NCBI RefSeq assembly: GCF_900156745.1
Contig: NZ_LT707065.1
Coordinates: 3,472,001 to 3,536,000, forward strand
Reading direction: 5' to 3'
Source: Achromobacter sp. MFA1 R4
GTDB lineage: Bacteria; Pseudomonadota; Gammaproteobacteria; Burkholderiales; Burkholderiaceae_B
DNA length: 64,000 nucleotides
Made by a program: the position numbers and the translations under genes. The notes under the pieces were generated by a model. It worked only from the letters and a program-made list of their open reading frames with translations. It made no database searches and was not told the DNA's origin. Each line of letters opens with the position of its first letter. Position 1 is the stretch's first letter. Positions 27,734 to 39,255 of the stretch are shown here, one piece after another.

Positions 27734-28669
27734 ATGAAAATCGCTTTTGTCTTTCCTGGCCAAGGTTCGCAGGCTGTCGGCATGCTGGACGCCTGGTCCG
27801 GCGTGGCGGCGGTCACCGACACCGTGTCGCGGGCCTCGCAGGCCCTGGGACAGGACCTGGGCGCGCTGATCGCGCAGGGTCCCGCGGATCAGCTCAACCT
27901 GACCACCAACACCCAACCGGCCATGCTGACCGCCGGCGTTGCGTTCTACAACGCCTGGTGCGCGGCGGGTGGCCGCAAGCCTGACGTCGTGGCGGGCCAC
28001 AGCCTGGGCGAATACGCCGCGCTGACCGCCGCGGGCTCGTTGTCGCTGGAAGATGCCGTGCGCCTGGTTCGTGTGCGCGCCGACGCCATGCAGGCCGCCG
28101 TGCCGGTCGGCACGGGCGCCATGGCCGCGATCCTGGGGCTGGACGACGATGCCGTGCGCGCTGCGTGCGCCCAGGCCGCGCAGGACGACGTGGTCGAGGC
28201 CGTGAACTTCAATGCCCCGGCCCAGGTCGTCATTGCCGGGACCAAGGCTGCCGTCGAACGCGCCTGCGAATTGGCCAAGGCCGCAGGCGCCAAGCGCGCC
28301 TTGCTGCTGCCGGTTTCCGCGCCGTTCCACTCCAGCCTGCTCAAGCCGGCCGCGGACGTTCTGGCGGCCGCGCTCGCCGGTGTGACGGTGAATGCGCCGC
28401 AGGTGCAGGTCATCAACAACGTCGACGTCGCGTCGCCCACCGAACCCGGGGCAATCCGGGATGCGCTGGTGCGCCAGGCATGGCATCCTGTCCGCTGGGT
28501 CGAAACCCTGCGCGCCATGAAGGCGCAAGGCGTCACGCACGTCATCGAATGCGGTCCGGGCAAGGTGCTCGCCGGCCTGACCAAGCGCATCGACCCGGAA
28601 CTCACCGGCCTGGCCATCACCGATCCCGCTTCGCTGGAAGCGGCATTGGCCGCCGTCAACGGAAACTGA
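27734..28669 (+). CDS. fabD: Malonyl-CoA:ACP transacylase
   Basis: A 311-residue enzyme that loads malonate onto ACP. It begins MKIAFVFPGQGSQ and has the nucleophile serine S90 in AGHSLGEY and the active-site His in VSAPFHSSL. The start at 27734 fits the family; upstream in-frame codons are not conserved-looking. It lies 109 bases after fabH and 4 bases before fabG. Confidence 0.97.
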   Translation: MKIAFVFPGQGSQAVGMLDAWSGVAAVTDTVSRASQALGQDLGALIAQGPADQLNLTTNTQPAMLTAGVAFYNAWCAAGGRKPDVVAGHSLGEYAALTAAGSLSLEDAVRLVRVRADAMQAAVPVGTGAMAAILGLDDDAVRAACAQAAQDDVVEAVNFNAPAQVVIAGTKAAVERACELAKAAGAKRALLLPVSAPFHSSLLKPAADVLAAALAGVTVNAPQVQVINNVDVASPTEPGAIRDALVRQAWHPVRWVETLRAMKAQGVTHVIECGPGKVLAGLTKRIDPELTGLAITDPASLEAALAAVNGN

Positions 28670-28673
28670 ACAC

Positions 28674-29426
28674 ATGGACAATACCTCGACCGAATTGCAG
28701 GGCAAGATCGCGCTGGTGACCGGCGCCACCCGCGGCATTGGCCGGGCCATCGCCCTTGAATTGGCGGCGCGCGGCGCAACGGTCGTCGGCACCGCCACGT
28801 CCGAATCGGGCGCCGCCGGCATCACGGAAGCGCTGGCGCCGTTCGGCGGCCGGGGCGTGGTGCTCGACGTGACCGACGCCGCGGCCTGCGATGCGTTGAT
28901 CGACGCGCTGGGCAAGGAAGGCGGCGGTCCCCACATCCTCGTCAATAACGCCGGGATCACCCGTGATACGCTGGCGATGCGCATGAAGGACGACGACTGG
29001 TCCGCAGTCATCGACACCAATCTGGCCTCGGTCTTCCGCCTGTCGCGCGCGGTGTTGCGCAGCATGATGAAAGCCCGTTGGGGACGCATCATCAATGTCA
29101 CCTCGGTGGTGGGTTCCAGCGGCAATGCCGGCCAGGCCAATTACGCGGCCGCCAAGGCCGGCGTGGCGGGCATGTCGCGCGCGCTGGCGCGTGAGCTCGG
29201 CAGCCGCAACATCACCGTGAACTGCGTGGCCCCGGGCTTCATCGACACCGACATGACGCGCGCGCTGGGCGAAAACCAGACTGCGGCGCTGCTGCAGCAG
29301 ATTCCGCTGGGCCGTCTGGGTTCGCCGTCTGATATTGCTCATGCCGTGGCCTTTTTGTCCGGGCCGCAGGCGGGTTACATTACCGGCACCACCCTGCACG
29401 TCAACGGCGGGATGTACATGCAATAA
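28674..29426 (+). CDS. fabG: 3-oxoacyl-ACP reductase
   Basis: A 250-residue SDR enzyme that reduces beta-ketoacyl-ACP with NADPH. The cofactor loop is TGATRGIG (17-24), NNAG is at 91-94, and the catalytic residues are S144, Y157 and K161 (YAAAK). It ends with the typical LHVNGGMYM. It is followed by 192 bases that hold the acpP promoter. Confidence 0.97.
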   Translation: MDNTSTELQGKIALVTGATRGIGRAIALELAARGATVVGTATSESGAAGITEALAPFGGRGVVLDVTDAAACDALIDALGKEGGGPHILVNNAGITRDTLAMRMKDDDWSAVIDTNLASVFRLSRAVLRSMMKARWGRIINVTSVVGSSGNAGQANYAAAKAGVAGMSRALARELGSRNITVNCVAPGFIDTDMTRALGENQTAALLQQIPLGRLGSPSDIAHAVAFLSGPQAGYITGTTLHVNGGMYMQ

Positions 29427-29561
29427 GTCACGAATCGCGCGTCGCGGCGGGGCAACCGGCCAGGCGCCGCGCGATTCTCCGGAAACGCCGTACATGGGTC
29501 TTCCTGCGCCGCTCTCGGCGACAGAACACATGCGCGGTGTTATTTTTGTCACGGTCAGGCG

Positions 29562-29588
29562 TTGCATCACTCCGCGCTTGGCTATAAT
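29562..29588 (+). promoter_or_regulatory. Probable sigma70 promoter of acpP
   Basis: TTGCAT (29562-29567) and a perfect TATAAT (29583-29588), spacer 15 bases, 30 bases upstream of the acpP ATG. The spacer is shorter than ideal, but the perfect -10 and the location before a very highly expressed gene support it. Confidence 0.65.
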
Positions 29589-29618
29589 TCGCGGGATTTT
29601 TCCCAATTGGAGATCTGC

Positions 29619-29858
29619 ATGGAAAGCATCGAACAGCGCGTCAAGAAGATCGTCGCTGAACAACTTGGCGTCAACGAAGCCGAGATCAAGAACGAGTCCT
29701 CCTTCCTTGACGACCTCGGTGCCGATTCGCTCGACATGGTCGAACTGGTCATGGCTCTCGAAGACGAATTCGAGACCGAGATCCCCGACGAAGAGGCCGA
29801 AAAGATCACGACCGTGCAACAAGCGATTGACTACATCAATTCGCACGGTAAGCAGTAA
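29619..29858 (+). CDS. acpP: Acyl carrier protein
   Basis: A 79-residue acidic carrier. The phosphopantetheine serine is S37 in [10 protein letters not shown]. The start at 29619 is preceded by GGAG. It has its own promoter, which suits its need for high expression relative to the enzymes around it. Confidence 0.98.
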
Positions 29859-30043
29859 GCTCAGCCTATATCGTCCTGGTTGCCCGAGATGACCTCGGCC
29901 AACCCGGAATCAGGGCGGTTTCTGGAGTGCCGTGTGGTCCACCGGCGGGAAGGGCGTTGTAGTGCCCGACTTGCTTTTCCGTGGTCCACACGCGCAGCGC
30001 ATCCCGAAAACCGCCTTTCTTTTGTCTGTTTGAGGAGTCATCC

Positions 30044-31273
30044 GTGAAGCGACGTGTCGTCATCACCGGCCTGGGTATCGTTTCTCCCGTAGGAAACGAT
30101 CTGACCACCGCTTGGGACAATATCGTCAACGGACGTTCTGGCATCAGCCGCATCACCCGTTTCGATCCCTCGGCCATCACCACCCACATTGCTGGCGAAG
30201 TCAAAGACTTCGACATCAGTACCTATATTTCGGCCAAGGAAGCCCGCCAGATGGATACGTTCATCCATTACGGCCTGGCTGCCGGAATGCAGGCATGGCG
30301 CGATTGCGGCCTGGAAGTCACCGAAGAGAATGCCGAGCGCATCGGCGTGATCGTGGGTTCCGGCATCGGCGGCCTGCCGCGCATCGAAGAAACCCAGGTC
30401 GAATACATGGCCAAGGGACCGCGGCGGATTTCGCCGTTCTTCGTCCCGGGTTCGCTGATCAACCTGATTTCCGGCCATCTGTCGATCGCCTATGGCATGA
30501 AGGGCCCCAGCTACGCCGTGGTGTCGGCGTGCACGACCGGCCTGCACTGCATTGGCGATGCCGCGCGTCTGATCGAATATGGCGATGCCGATGTCATGGT
30601 GGCGGGCGGCGCCGAATCGACCGTGTCGCCGCTGGGCATTGGCGGCTTTGCCGCGATGCGCGCGCTGTCGACCCGCAACGATGATCCTCAGACCGCGTCG
30701 CGTCCCTGGGACCGCGACCGCGACGGCTTCGTGCTGGGCGAGGGCGCAGGCGTCCTGGTGCTGGAAGAATACGAGCACGCCAAGAAGCGCGGCGCTCGCA
30801 TCTACGGTGAATTGGCTGGCTACGGCATGAGTTCCGATGCCCACCACATCACCGCCCCGGACAAGGACGGTCCGCGCCGCGGCGTCATCAACGCGCTGCG
30901 CAATGGCGGCCTGAATCCCGAAGACGTCCAGTACGTCAACGCGCACGGCACGTCGACGCCCCTGGGCGACAAGAACGAAACCGACGCGCTGAAGCTGGCG
31001 TTCGGCGACCACGCCAAGAACCTGGTGGTCAACTCGACCAAGTCGATGACCGGCCACCTGTTGGGCGCGGCCGGCGGCATCGAAGCCGTGTTCACGACCC
31101 TGGCCGTCTACAACCAGGTCTCGCCTCCGACGATCAACATCTTCAATCAGGATCCGGAATGCGACCTGGATTACTGCGCGAACGAAGCGCGGCAGATGAA
31201 GATCGACGTGGGCTTGTCCAATTCGTTCGGTTTTGGCGGCACCAACGGCTCGATGGCCGTTCGCCGGGTCTGA
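30044..31273 (+). CDS. fabF: Beta-ketoacyl-ACP synthase II
   Basis: A 409-residue elongating condensing enzyme. C163 (SACTTG), the His of [12 protein letters not shown] and the His of [11 protein letters not shown] form the active site. It starts at GTG 30044 with GAGGAG 7 bases upstream. The gap to acpP (185 bases) has no clear feature. Downstream it runs into the rpoE module. Confidence 0.97.
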   Translation: MKRRVVITGLGIVSPVGNDLTTAWDNIVNGRSGISRITRFDPSAITTHIAGEVKDFDISTYISAKEARQMDTFIHYGLAAGMQAWRDCGLEVTEENAERIGVIVGSGIGGLPRIEETQVEYMAKGPRRISPFFVPGSLINLISGHLSIAYGMKGPSYAVVSACTTGLHCIGDAARLIEYGDADVMVAGGAESTVSPLGIGGFAAMRALSTRNDDPQTASRPWDRDRDGFVLGEGAGVLVLEEYEHAKKRGARIYGELAGYGMSSDAHHITAPDKDGPRRGVINALRNGGLNPEDVQYVNAHGTSTPLGDKNETDALKLAFGDHAKNLVVNSTKSMTGHLLGAAGGIEAVFTTLAVYNQVSPPTINIFNQDPECDLDYCANEARQMKIDVGLSNSFGFGGTNGSMAVRRV

Positions 31274-31274
31274 T

Positions 31275-31769
31275 TTGGAAGGCTCGGTCGGGGGGCGTTG
31301 GTCGTTCCGCGTACCTGTCTCGCAGCCCAGGGGCGTCGCCGCGCTCTTCGGGCTGGCGCTGGCCGCCGCGGCCGCCAGCGTGCTGACTGCGGCGTCCTGG
31401 CAGGGCCATGGCTGGGAGGCGGGCGCGCTGCTTGCGTTTTCGCTCCTCCTGGCCGGGCTGTTACACTCGGCCCGGAGGACCCCGTCCCCGGTAACGGCGC
31501 TACGTACCGCGACCGGGACTGGCCGTTGGCAGCTGCGCCGGCCGCAAGGCTGGCAGGATGCGCTGCTGATCGACCAGCAACGGGGTCCAGCGTGGCTGAC
31601 GCTTACCTTGCAGCCCTTGCCCACCGGGAGTACGGCCTTTACCACTAGCAAAATCACCCTTACCGTTTGGCGGCAGACGCTGCGACCGGAATCCTGGCGC
31701 CGTCTGCGCCTGCTCGCGGGCGCCGCGCGGCAGTCACGACCGGCGCTCCGCACGCAGGAGGCCTCATGA
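31275..31769 (+). CDS. Small membrane protein, YgfX-like, upstream of rpoE
   Basis: A 164-residue protein if started at TTG 31275, 1 base past the fabF stop. Two hydrophobic segments occur close together (about 16-37, RGVAALFGLALAAAAASVLTAA, and 45-60, GALLAFSLLLAGLLH), then a soluble, beta-rich, Trp/Arg-containing tail. This two-helix-plus-tail shape resembles YgfX/CptA-type proteins, but the similarity is weak and no known motif decides the function. Its TGA overlaps the rpoE ATG (ATGA), so it is translationally coupled to sigma E. No strong ribosome site is seen at the TTG. Confidence 0.6.
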   Translation: MEGSVGGRWSFRVPVSQPRGVAALFGLALAAAAASVLTAASWQGHGWEAGALLAFSLLLAGLLHSARRTPSPVTALRTATGTGRWQLRRPQGWQDALLIDQQRGPAWLTLTLQPLPTGSTAFTTSKITLTVWRQTLRPESWRRLRLLAGAARQSRPALRTQEAS

Positions 31770-32365
31770 GCGAGCGTGAAGTCGACGCCCAGCTCGTCGA
31801 GCGCGTCCAGCGCGGCGACAAGAAGGCGTTCGACCTGCTGGTGCTCAAGTACCAGCGCAAGATCCTGCGCCTGCTGGCCCGCATGATTCGCGATCCGGCC
31901 GAGATCGAGGACGTGGCGCAAGAGGCCTTCATCAAGGCCTATCGCGCCTTGCCCCAGTTCCGGGGCGAAAGCGCCTTCTACACCTGGCTGTACCGGATCG
32001 CCATCAATACGGCCCGGAATTGGCTCGCCTCGCAGGGGCGACGGCCCAGCGCGCCCAACGCGATTGAAACGGAAGACGGTGAAACTTTTAACGAAACCGA
32101 CAACCTAACGGATATAAGCACGCCGGAATCCATGGTTGCCAGCCGCGAAATCGCCGAGACGGTGAACGCGGCCATTGAGGAATTGCCTGAAGAATTGCGC
32201 ACCGCAATTGTCCTGCGTGAAATCGAAGGTATGAGTTACGAAGACATCGCCCAGAGCATGGATTGCCCGATCGGTACGGTGCGCTCCCGCATTTTTCGTG
32301 CGCGCGAAGCCATCGCCACCAAGTTGCGTCCACTGCTCGACACCGATGTCGAGCGTCGCTGGTAA
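31766..32365 (+). CDS. rpoE: RNA polymerase sigma factor RpoE (sigma E / AlgU type)
   Basis: A 199-residue ECF sigma factor that directs the envelope stress response. Region 2 (about 10-90) has FIKAYRALPQFRGESAFYTWLYRIAINTA-type sequence for -10 recognition; region 4 (about 135-190) has LREIEGMSYEDIA and GTVRSRIFRAREAI for -35 recognition. It is followed by its anti-sigma factor rseA, then rseB and mucD, the usual module. ATG 31766 has AGGAGG upstream. Confidence 0.97.
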   Translation: MSEREVDAQLVERVQRGDKKAFDLLVLKYQRKILRLLARMIRDPAEIEDVAQEAFIKAYRALPQFRGESAFYTWLYRIAINTARNWLASQGRRPSAPNAIETEDGETFNETDNLTDISTPESMVASREIAETVNAAIEELPEELRTAIVLREIEGMSYEDIAQSMDCPIGTVRSRIFRAREAIATKLRPLLDTDVERRW

Positions 32366-32377
32366 GGAGTGGCAGTC

Positions 32378-32890
32378 ATGCAAACAGCAGCCAAATCCGT
32401 TGAGATCGCCGAGTCCTCCTGGGAGGAATCGGTCTCCGCCTGGATGGACGGAGAGGATTCCGACGATATCTTTCCCAGTCTGTTGTCCAAAGAGGGACGT
32501 CAGACCTGGGACACCTATCATCTGATTGGTGATTCCCTGCGCAATGCCGATCTGGCGCTGACGCCGAGCGCGGCCTTCCAGGCCCGTCTGGCACGGGCGC
32601 TGGACGCGGAATTGCCTATCGTAGCGGCGCCCCGGCGCCGCTCGCCTTTGCGCATGGGCCTTTCCGGCCTGGCTGTGGCTGCGGCCGTGGCCACGGTCGC
32701 CTGGGTGGCGCAGCCGTATGTGACCGGCACGCCGGCCACTGAAGTCCGTGTGCTGGCCGATGCCAGCCTGTCGGCCTCGGCCTCGGCGTCCGACGATTCG
32801 AGCCTGCGCGACTACCTGGAGGCCCATCGCCAGATGGCCGGCCCCAGCGCGGTGCGGCAGGTGTCGTTCGATGTCGGAGCGGGACGTTGA
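32378..32890 (+). CDS. rseA: Anti-sigma E factor RseA
   Basis: A 170-residue inner-membrane protein. The cytoplasmic N-terminal domain (about 13-80: WEESVSAWMDGE, then TWDTYHLIGDSLR) binds sigma E; one membrane helix is at about 93-111; a short periplasmic tail follows, with a Ser/Ala-rich stretch. Regulated proteolysis (DegS/RseP in E. coli) would release sigma E. AAGGAG at 32364-32369 precedes the ATG. The TGA overlaps rseB (TGATG). Confidence 0.92.
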   Translation: MQTAAKSVEIAESSWEESVSAWMDGEDSDDIFPSLLSKEGRQTWDTYHLIGDSLRNADLALTPSAAFQARLARALDAELPIVAAPRRRSPLRMGLSGLAVAAAVATVAWVAQPYVTGTPATEVRVLADASLSASASASDDSSLRDYLEAHRQMAGPSAVRQVSFDVGAGR

Positions 32891-33978
32891 TGGCGCTTGT
32901 GCTTCCGTCACGCTGGCCGGTGTTGGGACGTGCTGCCTCGTGGCAGGCTCACCGCGCCGGCTGGTTCGCCGCCACGCTCCTGACCGCCTTTCTGGCCGCG
33001 CATGGTCCCGCGTCCGCCGCCGACGCGCCTGCGGCCGGCCAGGCCGAAGACATCGTGCAGTTGCTCACGCGCATTCAACAGGCCGCTCGCAAGCAGGACT
33101 ACGCAGGCGTCTTCATGTATCAGCAGGGCGACATGATCCAGTCTTCGCGGCTGGTTCACGTGGTCGATGGCACCGGCGAGCGCGAACGCCTGGAGATCCT
33201 CGACGGCCAGCCGCGCGAATACCTGCGTCACAACGAGGACGTGCAGTGCCTGATCCCCGAGCGCAAGACCGTGCTGCTCGAGCGTCGCCGAGGCGATCGT
33301 TTCCCGGGCCTGCTGCTGGGCGATCCGGCTCATCTGTCCGAACACTACAAGATCCGCGCCGAATCCGCGCTGCACCGCGTCGCGGGCCGCGAATGCCGGC
33401 TCATCACCATCGAGCCGCTGGACAAGCTGCGCTATGGCTATCGTCTGTGCGCGGACGTCGAGACCAACCTGCTGCTCAAGGCCCAGACCCTGAACGCCGC
33501 GCGCGGCGTGGTCGAGCAGGTGTCGTTCTCGTCGCTGCGGCTGGGTTCGGACGTGGATCCGCAAGCGTTGTCCTCGCACTGGAACACCCGCGGCTGGAAG
33601 GTCCTCGAGGCCGCCATGAAGAACGTGGACCTCGCAGCCCAGGGGTGGCGCATCCCGGCCCCCAAGGGTTTCAAGCCCATCATGCAGGTCTCGCGCGCCA
33701 TGAAACGCGGTTTGCCGGTCAGCCAGATGGTGCTATCCGACGGCCTGGCGGCGATCTCCGTGTTCATCGAGCCCTATGACAGCCAGCGCGACCACCAGCC
33801 GCCGCACGGCGCGGCCCAGCGCGGCGCGATCAACGTCTATGGCACGCGCATCGCGGACTTCTGGCTGACCGCAGTGGGCGAAGTGCCCGCGGCCACGCTG
33901 GAGCAGCTCGCGCAAGCCACTGAGTACGTGCCTCCCGCACCCGCGGCAGCCGCACCGGCGGAGGGCGGGGCCAAGTAG
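32890..33978 (+). CDS. rseB: Sigma-E regulatory protein RseB (MucB)
   Basis: A 362-residue periplasmic protein that binds the RseA tail and shields it from cleavage; it is thought to sense mislocalised lipids or LPS. A signal peptide ends near PASAAD (about residue 45). The MucB/RseB lipoprotein-like domain begins with the DIVQLLTRIQQAARKQDYAGVF stretch, and the C-terminal domain is complete. It is coupled to rseA by a 1-base overlap. Confidence 0.93.
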   Translation: MALVLPSRWPVLGRAASWQAHRAGWFAATLLTAFLAAHGPASAADAPAAGQAEDIVQLLTRIQQAARKQDYAGVFMYQQGDMIQSSRLVHVVDGTGERERLEILDGQPREYLRHNEDVQCLIPERKTVLLERRRGDRFPGLLLGDPAHLSEHYKIRAESALHRVAGRECRLITIEPLDKLRYGYRLCADVETNLLLKAQTLNAARGVVEQVSFSSLRLGSDVDPQALSSHWNTRGWKVLEAAMKNVDLAAQGWRIPAPKGFKPIMQVSRAMKRGLPVSQMVLSDGLAAISVFIEPYDSQRDHQPPHGAAQRGAINVYGTRIADFWLTAVGEVPAATLEQLAQATEYVPPAPAAAAPAEGGAK

Positions 33979-34016
33979 TTCCCGCCTGTCCGCAAGCAGC
34001 AATTTCGGAGTGACAT

Positions 34017-35498
34017 ATGAAAGCAATGACGGTCTCGAACGCTTTTTTCCGGCGCTTTCTGGCGGCTGTCGCGGCGGGGGCAGTGTTGTCCACCGCCTAC
34101 GTGCCCGTGACGGCGGCGCAGACCTCGCCTGCCGCCGTCGGGCTGCCCGACTTCACGACCATCGTTGAAAAGGCCGACCCGGCCGTCGTCAACATCCGCA
34201 CCACGGCGACCGTGCCCGTGCGTGGCGGCGGCGGCCCCGGCGGCACCGACCCCTACGAGCTGTTCCGCTGGTTCTTCGGCCCCGAATTCCAGCCGCCGGG
34301 CCAGCCTTCGCCCAATCCGCGCCAGCGTCCCCAGCCGACGCCGCCCGAAGAGCGCACCGTGCCGCGAGGCGTCGGTTCGGGCTTCTTCATCACGGCCGAC
34401 GGCTTCATCCTGACGAACAACCACGTGGTGGTCGACGCGACGGACATCTACGTGACGCTGACCGACGGGCGCGAGTTCAAGGCCAAGGTCATCGGCACCG
34501 ACGAGCGCACCGACGTGGCGCTCATCAAGATCGAAGCCAAGGACATGACGCCCCTGGTGGTCGGCGATCCGAAGAAATTGAAGAAGGGCCAGTGGGTGCT
34601 GGCGATCGGCTCGCCGTTTGGCCTGGATTCCACGGTCACCTCCGGCATTGTCAGCGCCATCGGCCGCGATACCGGCGAGTACCTGCCGTTCATCCAGACG
34701 GACGTCGCGGTCAATCCCGGCAATTCGGGTGGTCCGCTGATCAACCTGGACGGCGAGGTCGTGGGCATCAATTCCCAGATCATCTCGCGCAGCGGCGGCT
34801 TCATGGGCATTTCGCTGGCGATCCCGATCGACGAAGCCATGCGCGTGGTGGACCAGCTGCGCACGACGGGCAAGGTGACGCGCGGCCGGGTCGGGGTGCA
34901 GATCGGCGAAGTCGGCAAGGACGTGGCCGAGGCCATCGGCCTGCCCAAGGCCGAAGGCGCACTGGTCAGCAGCGTCGAAGCCGAAGGGCCTGCCGAGCAG
35001 GCGGGCGTGCAACCGGGCGACGTGATCCTGAAGTTCAACAAGGAACCGATCAAGCGTTGGTCCGATCTGCCGCGCATCGTGGGCGAGACCAAGCCGGGTA
35101 CGCGCGCCGACATGGAAGTGTGGCGCAAGGGCAAGAGCCTGACGCTGTCGGTCAAGGTGGGTGAGATCCCCTCCGAGAAGACGGCTGCCGCCGGCAAGAA
35201 GGCGGCCCCGGAACCCGAGGTCACCAATGCGCTGGGGCTGAGCGTGGTCGACGTGCCCGCCGACGTCCAGAAGAAGCTGCGCATCAAGGGTGGCGTCCAG
35301 GTGAAGGTGGCCGAGGGCGCGGCCGCAAAGGCGGGCCTGCAGGACGGCGACATTGTGTTGGCCCTGAACGACACCGACGTCACCGGCGCCAAGCAGTTCG
35401 GCGAGTTGGTCGCCAAGCTGGACAAGGGGCGCGCGACTGGCCTACTGGTGCGCCGCGGCGACCAGACGCAGTGGGTGGCGGTGCCGGCCGCCAAGTGA
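34017..35498 (+). CDS. mucD: Periplasmic Do-family serine protease (DegP/MucD)
   Basis: A 493-residue protease and chaperone for misfolded envelope proteins. Signal peptide about 1-34. The trypsin-like domain has the triad His (TNNHVVV), Asp (RTDVALIKI) and Ser (NPGNSGGP). Two PDZ domains follow (about 275-375 and 400-490). A Gly/Pro-rich loop (about 70-110) matches the LA loop region. Placement after rpoE-rseA-rseB is the MucD arrangement of Pseudomonas and betaproteobacteria. Confidence 0.96.
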   Translation: MKAMTVSNAFFRRFLAAVAAGAVLSTAYVPVTAAQTSPAAVGLPDFTTIVEKADPAVVNIRTTATVPVRGGGGPGGTDPYELFRWFFGPEFQPPGQPSPNPRQRPQPTPPEERTVPRGVGSGFFITADGFILTNNHVVVDATDIYVTLTDGREFKAKVIGTDERTDVALIKIEAKDMTPLVVGDPKKLKKGQWVLAIGSPFGLDSTVTSGIVSAIGRDTGEYLPFIQTDVAVNPGNSGGPLINLDGEVVGINSQIISRSGGFMGISLAIPIDEAMRVVDQLRTTGKVTRGRVGVQIGEVGKDVAEAIGLPKAEGALVSSVEAEGPAEQAGVQPGDVILKFNKEPIKRWSDLPRIVGETKPGTRADMEVWRKGKSLTLSVKVGEIPSEKTAAAGKKAAPEPEVTNALGLSVVDVPADVQKKLRIKGGVQVKVAEGAAAKAGLQDGDIVLALNDTDVTGAKQFGELVAKLDKGRATGLLVRRGDQTQWVAVPAAK

Positions 35499-35569
35499 TG
35501 GCGGCCCGGACCGGCCGGCGTCCCTGCGGCGCCGCAGCCGGGCAGGCGATCCGGCCGGAGCCCGCCGGA

Positions 35570-35593
35570 CGCCCGCACCCCAGGGCGCTTTTT
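35570..35593 (+). terminator. Possible terminator after mucD
   Basis: A short stem CGCCC (35570-35574) / GGGCG (35583-35587) followed by C and five T. It is weak, but the T run and position after the operon end support it. Two further GC hairpins without T runs lie just upstream (35486-35506 across the mucD stop; 35524-35537). Confidence 0.5.
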
Positions 35594-35658
35594 GTCCCGG
35601 GGCGCGCCTTGGGCAAAAAAAATGGCTCAAGACCGGCTAAAATGGCTGGTTGCCGCAA

Positions 35659-35686
35659 GAGGGGGCGCCTGACGCCCCCTCAGTTT
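35659..35686 (+). terminator. Hairpin with short T run in the lepA leader
   Basis: GAGGGGGCG (35659-35667) pairs perfectly with CGCCCCCTC (35673-35681), loop CCTGA, followed by AGTTTT. It could end read-through from mucD or attenuate lepA. Confidence 0.6.
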
Positions 35687-35790
35687 TGTCCGGGCAAAGC
35701 CCGTCAGCGCCTCACACGTCGGCCGTGCATACTCCGGCGGCGGTGTCTCCCGGCAGTATGCCGTCTGTTCCGTCCCTTATAAATTCAAGC

Positions 35791-37584
<1,794 letters not shown>

Positions 37585-37606
37585 AACCCAAAAAGGCGAG
37601 TAGCTG

Positions 37607-38491
37607 ATGAGTTGGAACTTTGCCCTGATCCTTTTTATCCTGCTGGTCCTTACCGGCGTAATCTGGGTGCTCGATCTGGCGGTGCTGCGCAAGGGGCGCG
37701 AGCGCCGCGCTCAAGCGGCAATGGCGCAGTACGACGCGGCCCTGGTCGGTGACGCCCAGGAAGCCGAGCGCCTGCGGCGCGAAGCCGGCGATGCCGCGCG
37801 TCGCGTGCCCTGGTGGATCGAATACGCCGTCAGCTTCTTTCCCGTCATCCTGTTCGTGTTCATGCTGCGCTCGTTTGTGGTCGAGCCCTTCCGCATTCCG
37901 TCAGGATCGATGCTGCCCACGCTGCAATCGGGCGACCTGATCCTCGTGAACAAATTCAGCTATGGCCTGCGTCTGCCGGTGATCGACAAGAAGGTCATTC
38001 CCGTGGGCACGCCGCAGCGCGGCGATGTCTTCGTGTTCCGCTATCCTGTTGATCCGGACGTGGACTACATCAAGCGCGTCGTCGGCCTGCCGGGCGACGA
38101 AATCGCCTACCTGGACAAAAAGCTCTACGTGAACGGCCAATTGGTGCCGCATGTCCGCGACGGCGATTACTTCGAACCGGACCGGGTTTCGTATATCGCG
38201 CAATATAAAGAGAAATTGGGCGACGTTGAGCACAAGATCCTGCTGGATGAGAACAAACAGCAAGATTATTCACCCATGTGGCAATTTCCCAACCGCCAAA
38301 ACTGCCAATACAGCCGCAATGGGGTACGCTGCAAGGTACCCGAAGGGAATTATTTCGCCATGGGCGATAATCGGGACAACAGCGCAGACAGCCGGTACTG
38401 GGGCTTCGTTCCGGAAGCCAATATCGTCGGCCGCGCTTTCTTCATCTGGATGAACTTCAGCGATCTCAGCCGCATCGGCCGATTCAACTGA
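37607..38491 (+). CDS. lepB: Signal peptidase I
   Basis: A 294-residue inner-membrane protease that removes signal peptides of exported proteins. Two N-terminal membrane segments (about 5-25 and 72-90) anchor it. The Ser-Lys dyad is S101 (IPSGSMLPT) and K156 ([11 protein letters not shown]). The C-terminal box [15 protein letters not shown] is present. The lepA-lepB-rnc-era-recO order is conserved. Confidence 0.97.
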   Translation: MSWNFALILFILLVLTGVIWVLDLAVLRKGRERRAQAAMAQYDAALVGDAQEAERLRREAGDAARRVPWWIEYAVSFFPVILFVFMLRSFVVEPFRIPSGSMLPTLQSGDLILVNKFSYGLRLPVIDKKVIPVGTPQRGDVFVFRYPVDPDVDYIKRVVGLPGDEIAYLDKKLYVNGQLVPHVRDGDYFEPDRVSYIAQYKEKLGDVEHKILLDENKQQDYSPMWQFPNRQNCQYSRNGVRCKVPEGNYFAMGDNRDNSADSRYWGFVPEANIVGRAFFIWMNFSDLSRIGRFN

Positions 38492-38493
38492 TT

Positions 38494-39255
38494 ATGTCGC
38501 TAGCCACGCTGGAAAACCGCCTGGATTACCACTTCGGTGATCAGGCCCTGCTTGAACAGGCGCTCACGCATCGCAGCCATGGCGCGCGCCATAACGAGCG
38601 GTTGGAATTCCTTGGGGATTCCGTGCTGAACTTCGTCGTGGCGGCGATGCTGTTTGAACGCTACGCCAAGATCGACGAAGGCGATCTGTCGCGCCTGCGG
38701 GCCAATCTGGTCAAGCAGGCGTCGCTGGCGGATATCGCCCAGCGGCTGGAACTGTCGCAGTATCTGCGCCTGGGCGAGGGCGAGCTCAAGAGCGGCGGAT
38801 TCCGCCGGCCGTCCATCCTGGCTGACACCGTCGAAGCCATCTTCGGCGCGGTCTTCCTGGATGCGGGCTTCGACGCGGCGCGCCGCGTCATCGTGCGGCA
38901 GTACCAGCCCGTGCTGGCGTCCGTGGATCCCAAGACCCTGGGCAAGGACGCCAAGACCCTGCTGCAGGAATTTCTGCAGGGCCGCAAGCTGGCCCTGCCG
39001 CTGTACACGGTGGTGGCCACGCATGGCGCGGCCCACAGCCAGCAGTTCGAAGTCGAATGCGCCATTCCGGCGCTCGATATCAAGGTGATGGCGCCCGGCG
39101 CCAGCCGCCGCGCCGCCGAGCAATCGGCGGCCAAGCTGGCGCTGGAGGCCGCGCTGGCCATCAGCCCGGCCACCAAGGCTGCCCGCAAGTCGGGCAAGGC
39201 GCGCAAAACCGCGCAATTGTCGCTGCCTGTGGCAGTGGCTCAAGAGACTAAATGA
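38494..39255 (+). CDS. rnc: Ribonuclease III
   Basis: A 253-residue double-strand-specific RNase that processes rRNA and regulatory RNAs. The signature [12 protein letters not shown] holds the metal-binding acids, and DTVEAIFGA the second set. The dsRNA-binding domain is at about 155-222. A Lys/Ala-rich tail (about 225-253) extends past the usual end. Its stop overlaps the era ATG (ATGA). Confidence 0.97.
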   Translation: MSLATLENRLDYHFGDQALLEQALTHRSHGARHNERLEFLGDSVLNFVVAAMLFERYAKIDEGDLSRLRANLVKQASLADIAQRLELSQYLRLGEGELKSGGFRRPSILADTVEAIFGAVFLDAGFDAARRVIVRQYQPVLASVDPKTLGKDAKTLLQEFLQGRKLALPLYTVVATHGAAHSQQFEVECAIPALDIKVMAPGASRRAAEQSAAKLALEAALAISPATKAARKSGKARKTAQLSLPVAVAQETK

